Part shown: positions 31,989 through 42,723 of the stretch, piece by piece
Layout of the letters: each line of letters opens with the position of its first letter
How positions within the stretch are numbered: the first letter of the stretch is position 1
Translations under genes and position numbers: made by a program
Notes under the pieces: generated by a model
Told to the model about the DNA's origin: nothing
What the model saw: only the letters and a program-made list of their open reading frames with translations
Databases searched by the model: none
DNA from: Prorocentrum cordatum
Lineage: Eukaryota; Sar; Dinophyceae; Prorocentrales; Prorocentraceae
Direction of reading: 5' to 3'
NCBI GenBank assembly: GCA_963575745.1
Contig: CAUYUJ010006291.1
Span: forward strand, 431,476 to 495,475
Length of the DNA stretch: 64,000 nt

Positions 31989-32190
31989 CGGGAAAGCATG
32001 GACACTCCATGTCAAAAATCGTTTTCACTTCATCCATCGTTCCCCCTCGCCCTCCCCTCCTTCCTCCGGCACGTGTTTGGCGCGTCTGTTGCGCCGTGCG
32101 TGCGATTGGCATGCTTTCTCATATCCTGCGCGCGTTTGGCGCGCCGCGCTCCAACATTATAACCAATTTCCCCTACGCGCCGCATGGCGC

Positions 32191-33085
32191 GTGGCTTGTA
32201 CTTCCTCGGGAGCTCCACCGAAGGCCCCAGTGCCATCGCCCACGTGCGTCCCCCACATCCGTTTCGGCACCCCCCTCACGCGTTTCGTGGCCCCAGAGGG
32301 AACTCCACCGAAGGCCCCAGTGCCACCGCCCACATACGTCCCCCACGTCCATTTCGGCACCCCCATCACACGTTTCGTGGCCCCAGAGGGAGCTCCACCG
32401 AAGGCTCCAGCGCCATTCCCCCGCACCCATTTCGGCCCCCCCTCAAACGTTTCGTGGCCCCATCGGGAGATCCACCGAAGGCTCCAGTGACACCGCTTAC
32501 ATACGTCCCCCACACCCATTTCGGCACCACCCTCACACGTTTCGCGGCCTCATACGGAGCGCCACCGAAAGCTCCAGTGCCACCGTCCACACGCGTCCCC
32601 CGCACCCATTTCGGCACCCCCCTCAAACGTTTCGTGGCCCCAGACGGAGCGCCACCGAAGGCCCCAGTGCCACCGTCCACATGCGTCCCCTGCACCCATT
32701 TCGGCACCCCCTCTCACACGTTTCGTGGCCCCATCGGGAGCTTCACCGAGCGCCCCAGTGCCACCTCCCACATGCGTCCCCCGCGCCCATTTCGGCACCC
32801 CTCATCACACGCTTCGTGGCCCCATCGGAAGCTTCACCGAGCGCCCCAGTGCCACCGCCCACATGCGTCCGCCGCACCCATTTCGGCACCCCCCCCACAC
32901 GCTTCGTGGCCCCATCGGGGGCTTCACCGAGCGCCCCAGTGCCTCCGCCCACATGCGTCCGCCGCACCCATTTCGGCACCCCCGTCACACGTTTCGTGGC
33001 CCCAGAGGGAGCGCCACCGAAGAGGATATTCACAATTGCGGTATTCACAACTGCATAAAGTTGGGTCGTTCGCCAGGCTAGTAAC
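32191..33085 (+). repeat. Composite minisatellite B, right part (90-bp units) with conserved right end
   Basis: Unit starts measured at aaggccccag fall at 32221, 32311, 32401, 32478, 32568, 32658, 32749, 32840, 32930 and 33020. The period is 90-91 bp with one 77-bp unit. Units contain atgcgtcccccgcaccca, tttcggcacc, cacgtttcgtggcccca and gccaccgaagg. The right end (33020-33085) reads ggatattcacaa, ggtattcacaactgcata, gttgggtcgttcgccaggc and parallels the right end of minisatellite A. The overlapping 350- and 330-codon plus frames are repeat artefacts. Confidence 0.85.
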
Positions 33086-34160
33086 GTTTGTCAGCTTCTT
33101 CGAGACCGAAGGTTACCAAAGTATCGATGACCATGTGCGACGCGGGAGGTGGCGGCGTCGACGGCGGCGACGATGACCCACACATCGACGGCGGCGCCGT
33201 CGTCGTCGGTATCCGGGCCTGATGGCGGCCCCAAGCGGCCGAAGCAGAACGACGCAGATCGATCGTCGCCGTTCGTCATCATCGTCGCCGCGTTTGTCGT
33301 TGTAGAAGTCGTTGGTCGTTTTTTTTCGGCGGCGACGGCGGCGGCGACCGCGCTGACGACGACGACCGCCGTCGTCTGGAGGCCCAAGCCTCCAGACGCC
33401 CGCAGACATTTCGTGAAACCCCTCAGAAGCCCCCGCATGGTCCCCGTGGCGCCGTGGTCGTCGTCGCCCGCCGCCGCCGTCACCGTCGTCGCTGCCGCCG
33501 TCATTGTTTGCCGTCGTCGTTCGTCGTTGTTTGCTGTCGGCTGCTGCAGCAGCCCGCGGAGGAGCACCGCCTCCGCTTCTGCCCGCAAGCCGCCCGCGAG
33601 CGCCTTCGCCCCCCGGCCCTGCCGAGCGCCGAGGCGCCCGGCCGCTGCTCGTCAGCGCCCTCGTCGACGCCGCCGCCGTCGGTCGTCGCCGCCGCCGATG
33701 TTCAAGATTCAAGAGTCTAGGCATGTCCAGGGTTCTCAGGGTTCCCTGAGGCTTTAGGAAGTCCGCAGGGGCTCCTGGAGTTCGGGGAGGCCCCCTGACG
33801 GCTCCCCAGGGTAGTCGTCGCCGCCGCCGCCGCTGTCACAGTCGTCGCCGGCATCGTCGTCGCTGCCGCCGTCGTCGCCGCCGCCGCCGTCGTCGTCGTG
33901 GGCGTCGCTGTTGGCGCCGTGATCGCTGCCGTCGTTGCAAGAGTTCAAGATGGGCTGAGGCCTCAGAGGCTCCCAGGACGGGCCCCACGCGGACCCGAAA
34001 TCTGGTCGTCACTGCCGTCGTCGTCGTCGCCGCGCTCGTCGACGCCGCTGTCGCCGCCCCGCCGTCACAGTCGATGCCGCCGCCGCCGCCGCCGTCGGCT
34101 CTGTCTCCGTCGCTGGCCCCGTCGTGGCCGCCGCCGTTGTCTTTTCTGGGCCTCCTGGGA
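33086..34160. repeat. GTC/GCC trinucleotide-rich region
   Basis: Imperfect CGTCGTCGC / GCCGCCGTC tracts at about 33140-33370, 33450-33700, 33810-33920 and 34010-34140 alternate with short unique stretches. ORFs of 100-200 codons on both strands encode Ala/Val/Arg/Ser low complexity. No gene supported. Confidence 0.75.
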
Positions 34161-34303
34161 GACCCTTTCGTTGCCGCGGCTGGACGCGGCGAGATGGAGC
34201 ATTTGCATCAAGGCGACTGGGAGAAGCCAGTTCCAATAACGATGTAAAGGATAAGAGGCAATGGCGCATGCAATTCGGAATCGAAGGTTTCCTGTAGGTG
34301 TAT

Positions 34304-34386
34304 GTATGTATATGTATATATATATATATAGATATGTATATGTATATGTGTTTGTATATATATATATATATATATATAGATATACC
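34304..34386 (+). repeat. TGTA/TA microsatellite
   Basis: Two TA blocks (34315-34331 and 34357-34378) joined by TGTATATG words. Confidence 0.9.
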
Positions 34387-34534
34387 CGTGCACGAGACCG
34401 GGGCGCCCGGGACCACGACCTCGGGTGCGCATGGGAGTTCCGGGGCTCATTTTCTCTGTGTTTTTACCGGGTTTCCGCGTCCTGGGCCTCGGAGGCCGCC
34501 GCCTCCGACCCCCCGTGGGAGGACGGGGCGGCCG

Positions 34535-36130
34535 GGGAGGTCCAAAATAGTCCAGGAGGGCCTCCAGAGGCTCCCAAGACGGCCCAAGCGGGCCCCGAGA
34601 CGCCGAAAGACAGCTCCAGGACGCCCAAGATAGGCCCAAGACGGCCCGAGAGGCTCCCCAAGGCACTCTTCAAGACGCCTCTCCAGAGCACTTCAAGAGG
34701 CCGGAATCGTCAATTTTGCGAAGGTTTTCGAACGATTTTGGCCTTCCAGCCTTTTCGGCTGTCCGACGTTCCAAGGCGGCTCAATAGGCCCCCAAGAGCG
34801 CCCCAAGACGGCCCAAGAGGGCCCCAAGACGGCCCCAGAGTCGCCCAAGACAGCCCAACAGAGCCCCAAGACGGCCCCAAGATGCGCCCAGGAGGGGGAC
34901 GACTCCAAAATTCGACCCTCCCGCTTGAAGAGTGCCCCAGGAGGCCCAACGGAGCCCCCAAGAGGCCCCAGGAGGCCCCCAAGAGGCACCCAGGAGGTCC
35001 AAACGAGGCCTAAAGAGGCAACAAAACAGCCCCGAGGAGGCCCCACAACGGTCCCAAAACAGCTACCGAGAAGCTGTGAAACTGCCTTCACGACGTCCCC
35101 GACAGGCCAACCACGAGATCCAAACCGACACCCATGAGGCCTCTGACCCACCACCCAGGGCACTGGCGGGAGCAGTGACAGCACTTGTGCACAGCATGTT
35201 CTGGCGGGAGCCTTCCGGAACGCGCTGCAGGAGGAGGAGGAAGATCAGGAGGAGAGAGAGCTGGAGTGGGAGGAGGAGGAGGAGGGGGACGAGGAGGAGG
35301 AAGAGGCCGCCAAGACAGCTCCAAGATAGCCGAAGAGGCTTCCAAGAGGGCCCTGGGCGGCCCACGAGGGCCCCAAGGCGGCGCCTGAGGCGCCCAAGAA
35401 GGCCCGAGAGGGCTCCAAGACGGCCCCAAGAGAGGCCCAAGAAGGGAAACACGAACTGAGAATCCGAGCTTTCTACCCCGAGAGGTTCTCGGGAAGTCCC
35501 AAGAGGCCCCCAATCGGATCCAAGAGGCCCCCAAGGAGCTCCCAAGAGGGCCGACGAGGTTCCAAGAGATCTCCCAAGGTGGCCCCAAGAGGCACAACTC
35601 ATTGCTTTACGATTGGTCTTTGACGGGTTTTGTTTTTTTCGGCCTTTTGGCATCCCGATGCTCCAAGACGGCCCAAGAGGCTTCTAATACCGCTCCAATA
35701 TAGAGGAAGAGGGCCCCAAGACGGCCTGCGAGGGCCCCAAGACGGTGCTTGAGGCGCCCAAGACGGCCCGAGAGGGCCCCAAGAGCCCCAAGAGAGGCCC
35801 AAGAACGCGACCCAACAGCAGAGCGTTCCCCCCAAAAGGCCCACAGGAGGCCGCAAGAGGACCCCAAAAGCTTCCCGAGGGCCCAAAAGGCCCCCAGGAG
35901 ACGTCCAAGAGGTTTTAGAATAGCCCAAGAGTGCCCTCGATGCGTCAAAACTGCTTCCAGGAGGCCACCGGGAGGCTTCCGGATTGCCTCAATCTGGCCG
36001 CAGGCGGCCTCAAGTCGGGCTTCCACGCAGCCAAGACGGCCAGGGCCAATGACGGCTTCAGATTGCAGAACCGATGTCCCCAAGGGACCCTCAGACGCCC
36101 CCCCAAGAGGTGCCTCCAACAGCCAGTTGA
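34535..36130 (-). repeat. CTTGGGG low-complexity array, locus 3 (reverse orientation), longest copy
   Basis: About 1.5 kb of 11-12-base words such as gccccaagacgg, cccaagagg and cccccaagagg, the reverse complement of the 3425-3720 array. It is interrupted by a GGA-rich stretch (35228-35310) and by unique-looking pieces (34690-34770, 35600-35660) where attttg and ccttttcgg strings recur. Minus-strand frames up to 196 codons read as Trp/Gly/Leu/Ser/Ala low complexity. Confidence 0.75.
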
Positions 36131-36235
36131 CGAAGCATGCGGAACACCCCAGAAGCTCCTCAGATGCCGTCGCGCGCCTGTGCTTGATAGCGTTGTCCAA
36201 GATTGTCCAGCGCCCCCCCGACCTTGGCTAGAACC

Positions 36236-36295
36236 TGAGCGCGCGCGAAGCGCGCGCGATGGTTCGAGTATAAGTATATATATATATACACATAC
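36236..36295. repeat. GCGC hairpin followed by TA microsatellite
   Basis: gcgcgcgc-gaa-gcgcgcgc (36240-36259) is a strong short palindrome. A TA tract follows at 36272-36287. Confidence 0.7.
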
Positions 36296-36304
36296 AGATG
36301 GAAG

Positions 36305-36497
36305 TTGTGTGCTTAGCAGGCTATGCTATTGTTTTTATGTGTTGTGGCTTTTGAAGAAGGGAGAGTCCAGGTTGGATGCCGTCCACTGCAAACGCCTGCG
36401 AAGTATCCAGATGATGGTGCCTTCTCTTTCGAATGCTACTGTGGTCGGTCGCGCCGATTCCAAGCCCTTGTCGACGATGTTAAGCTCTAAGAGATAA
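36305..36497 (+). pseudogene. Short LINE RT C-terminal fragment
   Basis: The end of the 188-codon frame finishing at 36497 reads CYCFYVLWLLKKGESRLDAV and HCKRLRSIQMMVPSLSNATV then VVGRADSKPLSTMLSS. This parallels LINE 1 around 31550-31690 (AWLNKAERRRIDGFQARF, then a conserved RVSN.SVL-like segment). I read it as a 5'-truncated or rearranged LINE fragment of about 190 bp that ends up joined to low-complexity array sequence. Confidence 0.4.
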
Positions 36498-37854
36498 TGT
36501 GTTGGATGGGGGCATTTCTCGGGATGAAACACCTCGCTGGATTGGTGCGGGTAAACTTGCAGAGTGTCAGGGGAGCAAGGGGAGTAGTATTCACATTGGT
36601 AAGAGGAAGGAGGAGGAAGAAGGGGAGAGGAAAGAGGGATCAGGAGGAGCAGGATGAGGCGGAGGAACAATTAGGAGAGGACGGGCGGAGGATGAGTTTG
36701 ATCCTTGTCGCTTGACGAGGTGGTGAGGCCGCCCGAAGACATGTCGGGCCTCTGGTGAAAACGTCGGGGGAGGATGTCACTGCGGGTGCCAGTCAGCCGC
36801 CGCTCGCTCTCTTGCTCTTGCCTTGGTTGCTGCTGCATTTGCTGTCACTGGTCCCTTTGGTATTGGTTTTGTAGTCGCTGGCTTCCGCAACGCTTTGTCG
36901 TTGGGCCCTGTACGAACCCTCAAGCCCTGAGCATGAGGGTGAGCACTGCTGAGCATAAGGTGGCAGACGTATGAGCATGAACGCTGCTGATGAGGAGGAA
37001 TAGCAGGACACGTGTGGGGGAACAAAACCGACGATGACTACAATGACGGGGACGACGACACCGATGACGATGGGTGTTGATATTGATGGCCATCATGCAT
37101 GTTACATGTTGACTACGATGCTCACAGTCATGATCATGACGACGATGATGGTGGCACTGACGGGGACTGTGACGGTAACAGTGAGGATGAAGACGATGTC
37201 CCACGATCAGAGGGTAGGGGGGCGCGGAACTGCGAGAATCGCGAACCCTTGGGCAATCCGCCCACGGCCAGACCAGCCAGCCGCCCAAGATTGGGAAGGA
37301 GGGTGGACGGTGACGGCGGCGAGGTGCGAGGAAGAACGGCAGGGGGCGCAGGATTGCGAGGCCAGGGGGGGGGGGGCATTAGGAGGAGAAGTGAGATGAG
37401 GGACGAGAAGGGGGGGGCAGAGATGGGGGAGGGGCGGGGGGACCCCTGTATCCCTGTCATTTTTGCTCCCCCCCACTCCCTCCCCCTTTCCATCTCCTCC
37501 CGCAAATATCCCGACACCTCAGGAATCGTCCCGAATGTCCAGGTTGAGTCCGAAAGTTTTACCACCGAAAATCACGAGCATCTCTTTGATCCGCAAATCT
37601 CTCCGCCCTCCTGCTTTCTCCGCGCCTTCCCCGTCCTCGTCCTCGTTTTCCCTCCTGATCCTCCCCGTCCGCGTCGCTCTTGCCGCAAGCAGAGGAGGGG
37701 AGGGGGGCATGATCAGGGTGGGAGCCTTCTGAGCAGACCCCCGCGTCGCTTTCAACGGGCATCGCTTTCACGGGGCTGGTTCCTTCTACGAACCCCCCCC
37801 TGCTTCCCCAGACGGCCGCCCCCATCGCTCTGCCCCCCCTCCTTCGCGCAGCCA
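36498..37854. other. Unassigned region with purine-rich and GAT/GAC tracts
   Basis: AGG-rich at 36600-36690, GATGAC-rich at 37030-37200, and a G10 run near 37370. ORFs up to 279 codons cross it, but their content follows the simple repeats. No motif recognised. Confidence 0.35.
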
Positions 37855-38290
37855 ACAGCCACAGCCTCGCCGCTGCAGTCAGCGTCGCCGCCACCGTCGT
37901 CGCTGCCGCCACCGCCGTCGTCGCCGTCGCGGTCGTGACCGCCGCCGCCGTCGCCGTCATCTCCGCCGCGAGCCGCGGTCGTAGCCGTCGGCGTCGTCAC
38001 CGCCGCCCGCTGCCGTCGCCACCGCCGTCGTGACCGCCGCCGTCGTCGCCTCCGCCATCGCCGCCATCGCCGATGCCCTTGCTGCCGCCGTCGAAGTTGC
38101 CGTTGTTGGCGCCGCCGCCGTCGCCGTCATTGCCGCCGCCGCCGCAAGTCCCTGCCGCCCGCCCGCAGCCTGCCGTGGCGTCGAAGTGCTACCCCTACCA
38201 GGCCCTCGCGGGCGTCGAGGCCCCTGCGGCATGGGGGCGTGGCGGCCCGCGGCAGATGCGGCCGCCGCCCGCTGTTTTCCTGCCGTTGCC
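37855..38290 (+). repeat. GCC/GTC trinucleotide array
   Basis: GTCGCCGCC words dominate 37875-38150, encoding Ala/Val/Thr runs on plus and Ala/Asp/Gly/Thr runs on minus. No gene supported. Confidence 0.8.
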
Positions 38291-39296
38291 TGCTGAGTGC
38301 CGCCGTCTGCTCCTGGTGTTGCTGGTCCTCCTTTTGCCGGTCCTGCGCCTTTCCCTGGTCACCGTGCTCGTCGTCGTCCTCTTCAGTCTCCCGTTCAGGC
38401 TGAATCGAACGGTACGTTTCCTGTGCGTTCTTGCTATCTGGTTTGCCTAATGTTGTCTTTGTTGCCGGTTTGATGTCGGCTGCCTCAGGCTTGGCCACGC
38501 CTCGAGCCCTTACAACAAATCGTATTTGCCATCTTCCCGTATGCAGTACAAACGCATCTTCGTTATTGTACATCCGTGTTCATAGTTGGTCGCAGAACGC
38601 AGCTCTGGTCCACGTTTGTCGCCGCCATGGCCCACGTGGCATTTCCGCCCGTTTCTTGCCGCCTCCGTCAGCCCCATCAGTTCCATCGTGTTCAGCAAGG
38701 ATAACCGAGCTCTTCTCATGACTTTCGTGCCGGTTGAGTCGGACAACAAGGACACGTACCATAACAAGTACGTCTTCGAGAAGTATTATGAACGCGGCGA
38801 CCACTCGCCGCCGCTGCCTGCTTCTCCCGCGGGGCGTATTCCAATTGTGTTGGAGTCGGCCTCGGTGCTACAGGTCGGGCCTACGGCTGAAAATGAAGAA
38901 TTGTCCCAGTCAGCAGCCTTTGCCCGAGATCCCGAGCGGTTCGCAATTATGTTGCGGGGGCGCTGGGTAACGCAGGCGCATGAGAGCACATGTGAACGTT
39001 TGACGGCACTGGTGCGTTGGACAAGTATGGTGTCATATCTCCAATGGGCATGGAACTGGCCGGGGTCTACCTGTCAACGATCTCTCGGTGCGCGAAATAT
39101 TGTCACACCCGCGGCTTTCTTCACACGGGCAATGCGAAATCACGATGCGCACTCCTTTGAACGATCGTGCAGTTGGCGTTTCCTGGTGCAGTGGCGATGC
39201 GACGCGCGAGGGGCATTCTCGCAGGCATGTTGCGGTGTGTCCCGAGTGCGGCGACAGCCGCAACGACGCGACAGAAGACAATGTCCCATGCGCTGA
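38291..39296 (+). other. Unassigned ORF, possibly upstream part of the retroelement
   Basis: A 236-codon plus frame, 38586-39296, contains AFARDPERFAIMLRGRW and other ordinary-looking protein sequence. It has no motif I recognise. It abuts the gag region of the retroelement downstream and could belong to it, but no link is shown. Confidence 0.3.
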
Positions 39297-39643
39297 CGAA
39301 GACAAACACGCGGGGCAAGGTCCCGAAGTTTCCGGGTTTCATGGTCGGAGCAACGCCGTCGGTGGGCCCCCGGCCTCAAGCGCCTCCACTACCGACGGCG
39401 GGGCCACCATTCCGGATGTAAGGTTCGGAGAGGGCGTGCTCCCCCTTACCCGCTGCCTCGCCTGCTTGGACGCCGGCGGCGGCAATGAACGGCAGCATGC
39501 GACACCTCCGCTGCTTGGGGCCCGAGCAGTAATCTCGGGCTACCTTCCAACGATGGGCGCGGGATCAATGGCGAAACTGGACTTCGACAAGTTTCGCCAG
39601 GCGCCCCCGGACGCCCCATCTCGTCTCACCGGCTCGGCCACAA

Positions 39644-40272
39644 GGAGGTGCCATCAACGGCGACCCAGTGCCGCCGATGACCTCCCCGATGCACGTATTG
39701 GCCGAACGTTGGGCCCCGCTAGGCGAGGAGGGGCGCGCGTCGGCAGTCTCAGAATTCATGATCTTCCATCGACCACCGCAGGAGAGTATAGATAACTAAC
39801 CTCCTCGCATGCGTCGTCATCCTCGGCCGTCACGCTCAGCGAGCTGGTCAACGCATGATCGGCAACGAGGGGCTAAGCTTTCTCTGCCTGCGCGTGGTGA
39901 GTGTCAAACTTGCAGCTCGCCATGGTCTCCCACCACTGCAACGTGCCCTACCCGACTCAGGCGGCACAACCTTCTCATATGACGGAACAGCTGCGACGCT
40001 TCGGGCACGCGATGGAGCGGTCGCTCGGCAATCTCGCCCCGTCGGCTCACAATGCTAACAGCGAGCCTCTGCGGGTGCACCCGCGCAAGACCAGGCCCCG
40101 AGCGTCGATGACTGAAGCCGGGTCGAGCTGGGGCGGTCCGGGCCCATCGGCGCTGGCGGCGGCGCCGAGCCTGCAGCAGCACAGCCGGCGCAGGAGGCAT
40201 TCCCAGCCAGCTGCCATCGATTCAGTCGCCGACGCCGACACCGATTCAGCTCACTCAGCGAAGTTGACATAG
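39644..40272 (+). pseudogene. Gag core of the retroelement
   Basis: Gag packages element RNA. The frame beginning before 39644 reads VLAERWAPLGEEGRASAV then SEFMIFHRPPQESIDN, and stops at 39794. The next frame carries MIGNEGLSFLCLRVV (39855). A third (39901-40272) carries AAQPSHMTEQLRRFGHAMER. This order (short helical block ending in ESID, a GLSFL..R block, an LRR.GH..E block) matches my memory of gag proteins of dinoflagellate copia-like elements. Two frameshifts separate the blocks. The C-terminal tail of the third frame is Ser/Arg/Ala-rich. Confidence 0.55.
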
Positions 40273-40950
40273 CGGCCGACGGCCCTGGTGACCCGAGTTG
40301 CGCGATGTTCCCGCGGGACAGCGTTCCCGCGGGACAGCGAGACGCACGCCTGCGTCGGGCTCGCGAGTGCGCCAATGCACGATGGCGACGCCCCAACAGC
40401 CGCAAGCCCACGCGCCGAGTCCAGGGCGTCGTCGAGAGGAAGGGCGAGGTCGCGGCATGGGCCACCGAGGCCTCCTGGCCGACTTGTCCGGAATGACTTG
40501 CGAGAGATCGGGCTGGCTTCGGGAAGGGCATGGGAGGGGGGGGTGCTCAGGACCGGCGGCGCGGCATCGGGCCATCGGGGCAACCCGGCGGGCCCCGATG
40601 GGGTGCGATTCGCATGCCGCGAGTGCGACTCGGAGGAGCGCTTTGTGCGCAACTGCCCCCGGCGCCGAGGCCAGGGGCGCGCTCTCCTGTTCGGCGCCTG
40701 CGCCCCAGCGCCGCCGGCATCCACGCCGCTATCGGCTCCGGGGAGGCAGGGGCCACCGAGCCGCCATGCCGGGCTGGTCGATCAGCGGCCCCCGGCGAGC
40801 GCGCGCGCGGTATGGATGTGCAGGGGCTTCCGCCAGCCATGGGCAGACTACGTCTGCGGGCTCGGGCGCGAGTGACCCCGCGCGGGGCGCCGACCCTTAG
40901 GGCGGCGGGCGGCGCGCTCCAGCGTCGACGGCGCCGCGGCATGCAGCCGC
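40273..40950 (+). pseudogene. Gag C-terminal part with CCHC-like zinc knuckle
   Basis: In the frame 40288-40875, the segment FACRECDSEERFVRNCPRR (about 40610-40666) has C-x2-C-x4-R-x4-C. The spacing is exactly that of a retroviral-type CCHC zinc knuckle, with Arg in place of His. It is followed by a basic stretch, as is usual. Zinc knuckles bind the packaged RNA; the lost His would impair metal binding. The two other forward frames are also open here because of high GC content. Confidence 0.6.
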
Positions 40951-42160
40951 AGCAACAGTAGCTACTCCGTCAAGTTCGCGGCAGCCATTAGAAGTAGCTC
41001 CTCCGGTTCGCGACACTTGGCCGGCAACAAGCAGCAGTCGCGCCGGGCGGGCGCGGGGCCCCCGTCGTCGTCGCCCAGCCCCGAAAACGCTGAGCTGCGG
41101 CGGCTACGACGTGAGATGGGCGAGCCCATGGGCCCCGTGAGAGCCCATGCTCAGCCGCTGGGTTGCGCCACTGCGCTGCAGACCCAACGAGCGGCGGCCC
41201 TTGGCCAGCGCCGGCCGCGGCCGCGGCGCCGACAGCTTCAGCTGCGCCGCTCGCGCCACCACTGCGGTCGCGAGTTGGCGACTGGCTGGGCGGCCTCCGC
41301 GCGCAGGCCGCAGTTCCTCTGCCGCCCGCGGCCGACGCGCAGCTGCCGAGTTAGGACTGCGCGGCGTCAGTGGCCTCTGTCGGCGTCGGCGCGCCGTGCG
41401 GAGCGAGATCCACTTGGCCGCCGCTATCGGCGCTCGCGCCCGCGCCGCCTCCATCGCCAGTGCCAGGCGCCCCGTTTGGGTTGGCCCTGCTCAACGCAGA
41501 CGGGCCAACGGGCGCGGGCCAACCATCGGGGAGAGTGGCCATGTCGTTTGCCGGCCTGTCCAGCGGCAATCGGTCCGATCGCAGCGCGGTCCATTCCCCC
41601 TGCTGCGCCGGCTGCTGCGCCGGCTGCGCCAGGCGCAATTGCTGTTTTCAGCGGCGACGACAGGGGGGCGCCCCATCTCTCTCAAGACTTTCGCCCGCGG
41701 GGAGAGGGATGCGCGATTGCAGCGCCGACGTCTTGCGCCCCACATGCCGCCTGCGACCTATGCAGAACAGCGGCGCCTGTTTGGCCCGCTGCCTGGCGCG
41801 CCGTGGACCAGCCGACGTCATCGCCGACCCCCGTATCATCGGCGCAGATCCCGCGCCCGCGCGGGCCCGACAGTTGCGGCGCCGGCCCGCGACGCGCCCG
41901 CGGGAGACGCGTTCTAGGAGACACCGCCGCAGCAGGACACAGCGCGCTCTTTTCGGCCAGCCTCAGCACCAGGGGCGCCTCGGCAAGATATCCGTTGTCA
42001 GTGTCGCGTTCGCAGTGGGTGCGCCGGCGCCCTGCGAGGGCCGCGCGGGCGCGCGCGCGCCTCCGTGCAGGCCTGCGTCGCGCGGGCCTGCGCTGCCACG
42101 GTGGCCGACTTGGCCGGGCGCGCGCTCGAGCTCCCACGGCGATTCGCCGTGTTGCCTGGC
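40951..42160 (+). other. GC-rich linker of the retroelement, unassigned
   Basis: Two overlapping plus frames (415 and 345 codons) are open, but both are Arg/Ala/Pro-rich. No domain recognised. It lies between gag and protease and may be a degraded linker. Confidence 0.3.
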
Positions 42161-42164
42161 AAGC

Positions 42165-42650
42165 GCATCATTTGCAAGCGGTTGGTTTGGCGTCGTCGTC
42201 GACGCCGTCGCGTGGACCAACCCCTGGGAGGGCCCCTGGGTTGCGCGACTCGCCCAGAGCGTGACCCGGCGAGCCGTGCAGGCGAGCTCCAGACCTCGGA
42301 GCAGAAGTTGTCCGCTCCGTTCTACGCGGACCGAGTGGGCAACGGGTCGCAGGTGGCGAACTGGGAGATCCACGGCCCCATCGCCACGACGTCGCGCGAT
42401 GGCGTGACCGCTCAGCGCGGCACTCGCGCTCCGACCGTGGGAGGCGCAGGCGGCGCTGCCCTTGCCCTGTTCAGTCCGCAATCCACGCTGTCCGAAGACG
42501 GGGCGGCGGAGACAGTCGAAAACCACGGGCGCCGCGCCTTCCCCGGGCTGGGCGGCTATGAGATCACTTGGGGCAGGCGCGATGCACCTCGACCTGGAGT
42601 CCGCCACGAGCGGGCGCCTGCCTCCGAACTCCAGCCACCCCCAGGGGGCC
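42165..42650 (+). pseudogene. Retropepsin-like aspartic protease remnant
   Basis: Retropepsins cleave the element polyprotein. The frame 41370-42407 reads FGVVVDAVAWTNPWEG and VARLAQSVTRRAVQA. The Asp codon at 42201-42203 sits in the hydrophobic-D-T/S-G-A position, but T-G-A reads A-V-A. After a frameshift the frame ending at 42796 gives RVGNGSQVANWEIHGPI and GGYEITWG. A third frame gives GAMHLDLESATSGRLP (about 42578-42625). The order DxGA, then GNGS..V..W, then HLDLE.A.SG, is what I recall for protease domains of dinoflagellate retroelements. Broken at the active site and in frame. Confidence 0.5.
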
Positions 42651-42723
42651 TGCCATCTAAGCGGATCGCGCTGCTGGCGAAGGCAACGACGGCCAGGGCC
42701 GCCGCGACGCTGACGGACAACAA

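Larger units (their letters stand above)
27316..32190 (+). mobile_element. LINE-type retrotransposon 1 (ORF1, endonuclease, RT), degraded
   Basis: A 4.9-kb element, clearly less GC-rich than its neighbours, holds ORF1 (27453-28678), an AP-type endonuclease (about 29100-29850) and RT with C-terminal region (30077-31988). The inferred edges are set by the minisatellite it interrupts; gtggct at 27310 and 32191 could be a 6-bp target duplication. No poly(A) or obvious 3' repeat tail is seen. At least six frameshifts break the second ORF. Composition, better-preserved ORFs and the clean interruption of an array suggest this is the youngest large insertion in the window. Confidence 0.75.

Noticed and set aside
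33020-33085. Helitron 3' terminus (ends ...ccaggctag)
   Set aside because: The matching end of minisatellite A lacks a CTRR-type end and I see no Rep/helicase sequence, so the Helitron label is not supported, although a search of more copies could revive it.
32009-33176. 349- and 330-codon ORFs as Pro/His-rich proteins
   Set aside because: Both lie on the 90-bp minisatellite (a multiple of three), so open frames are expected without selection.
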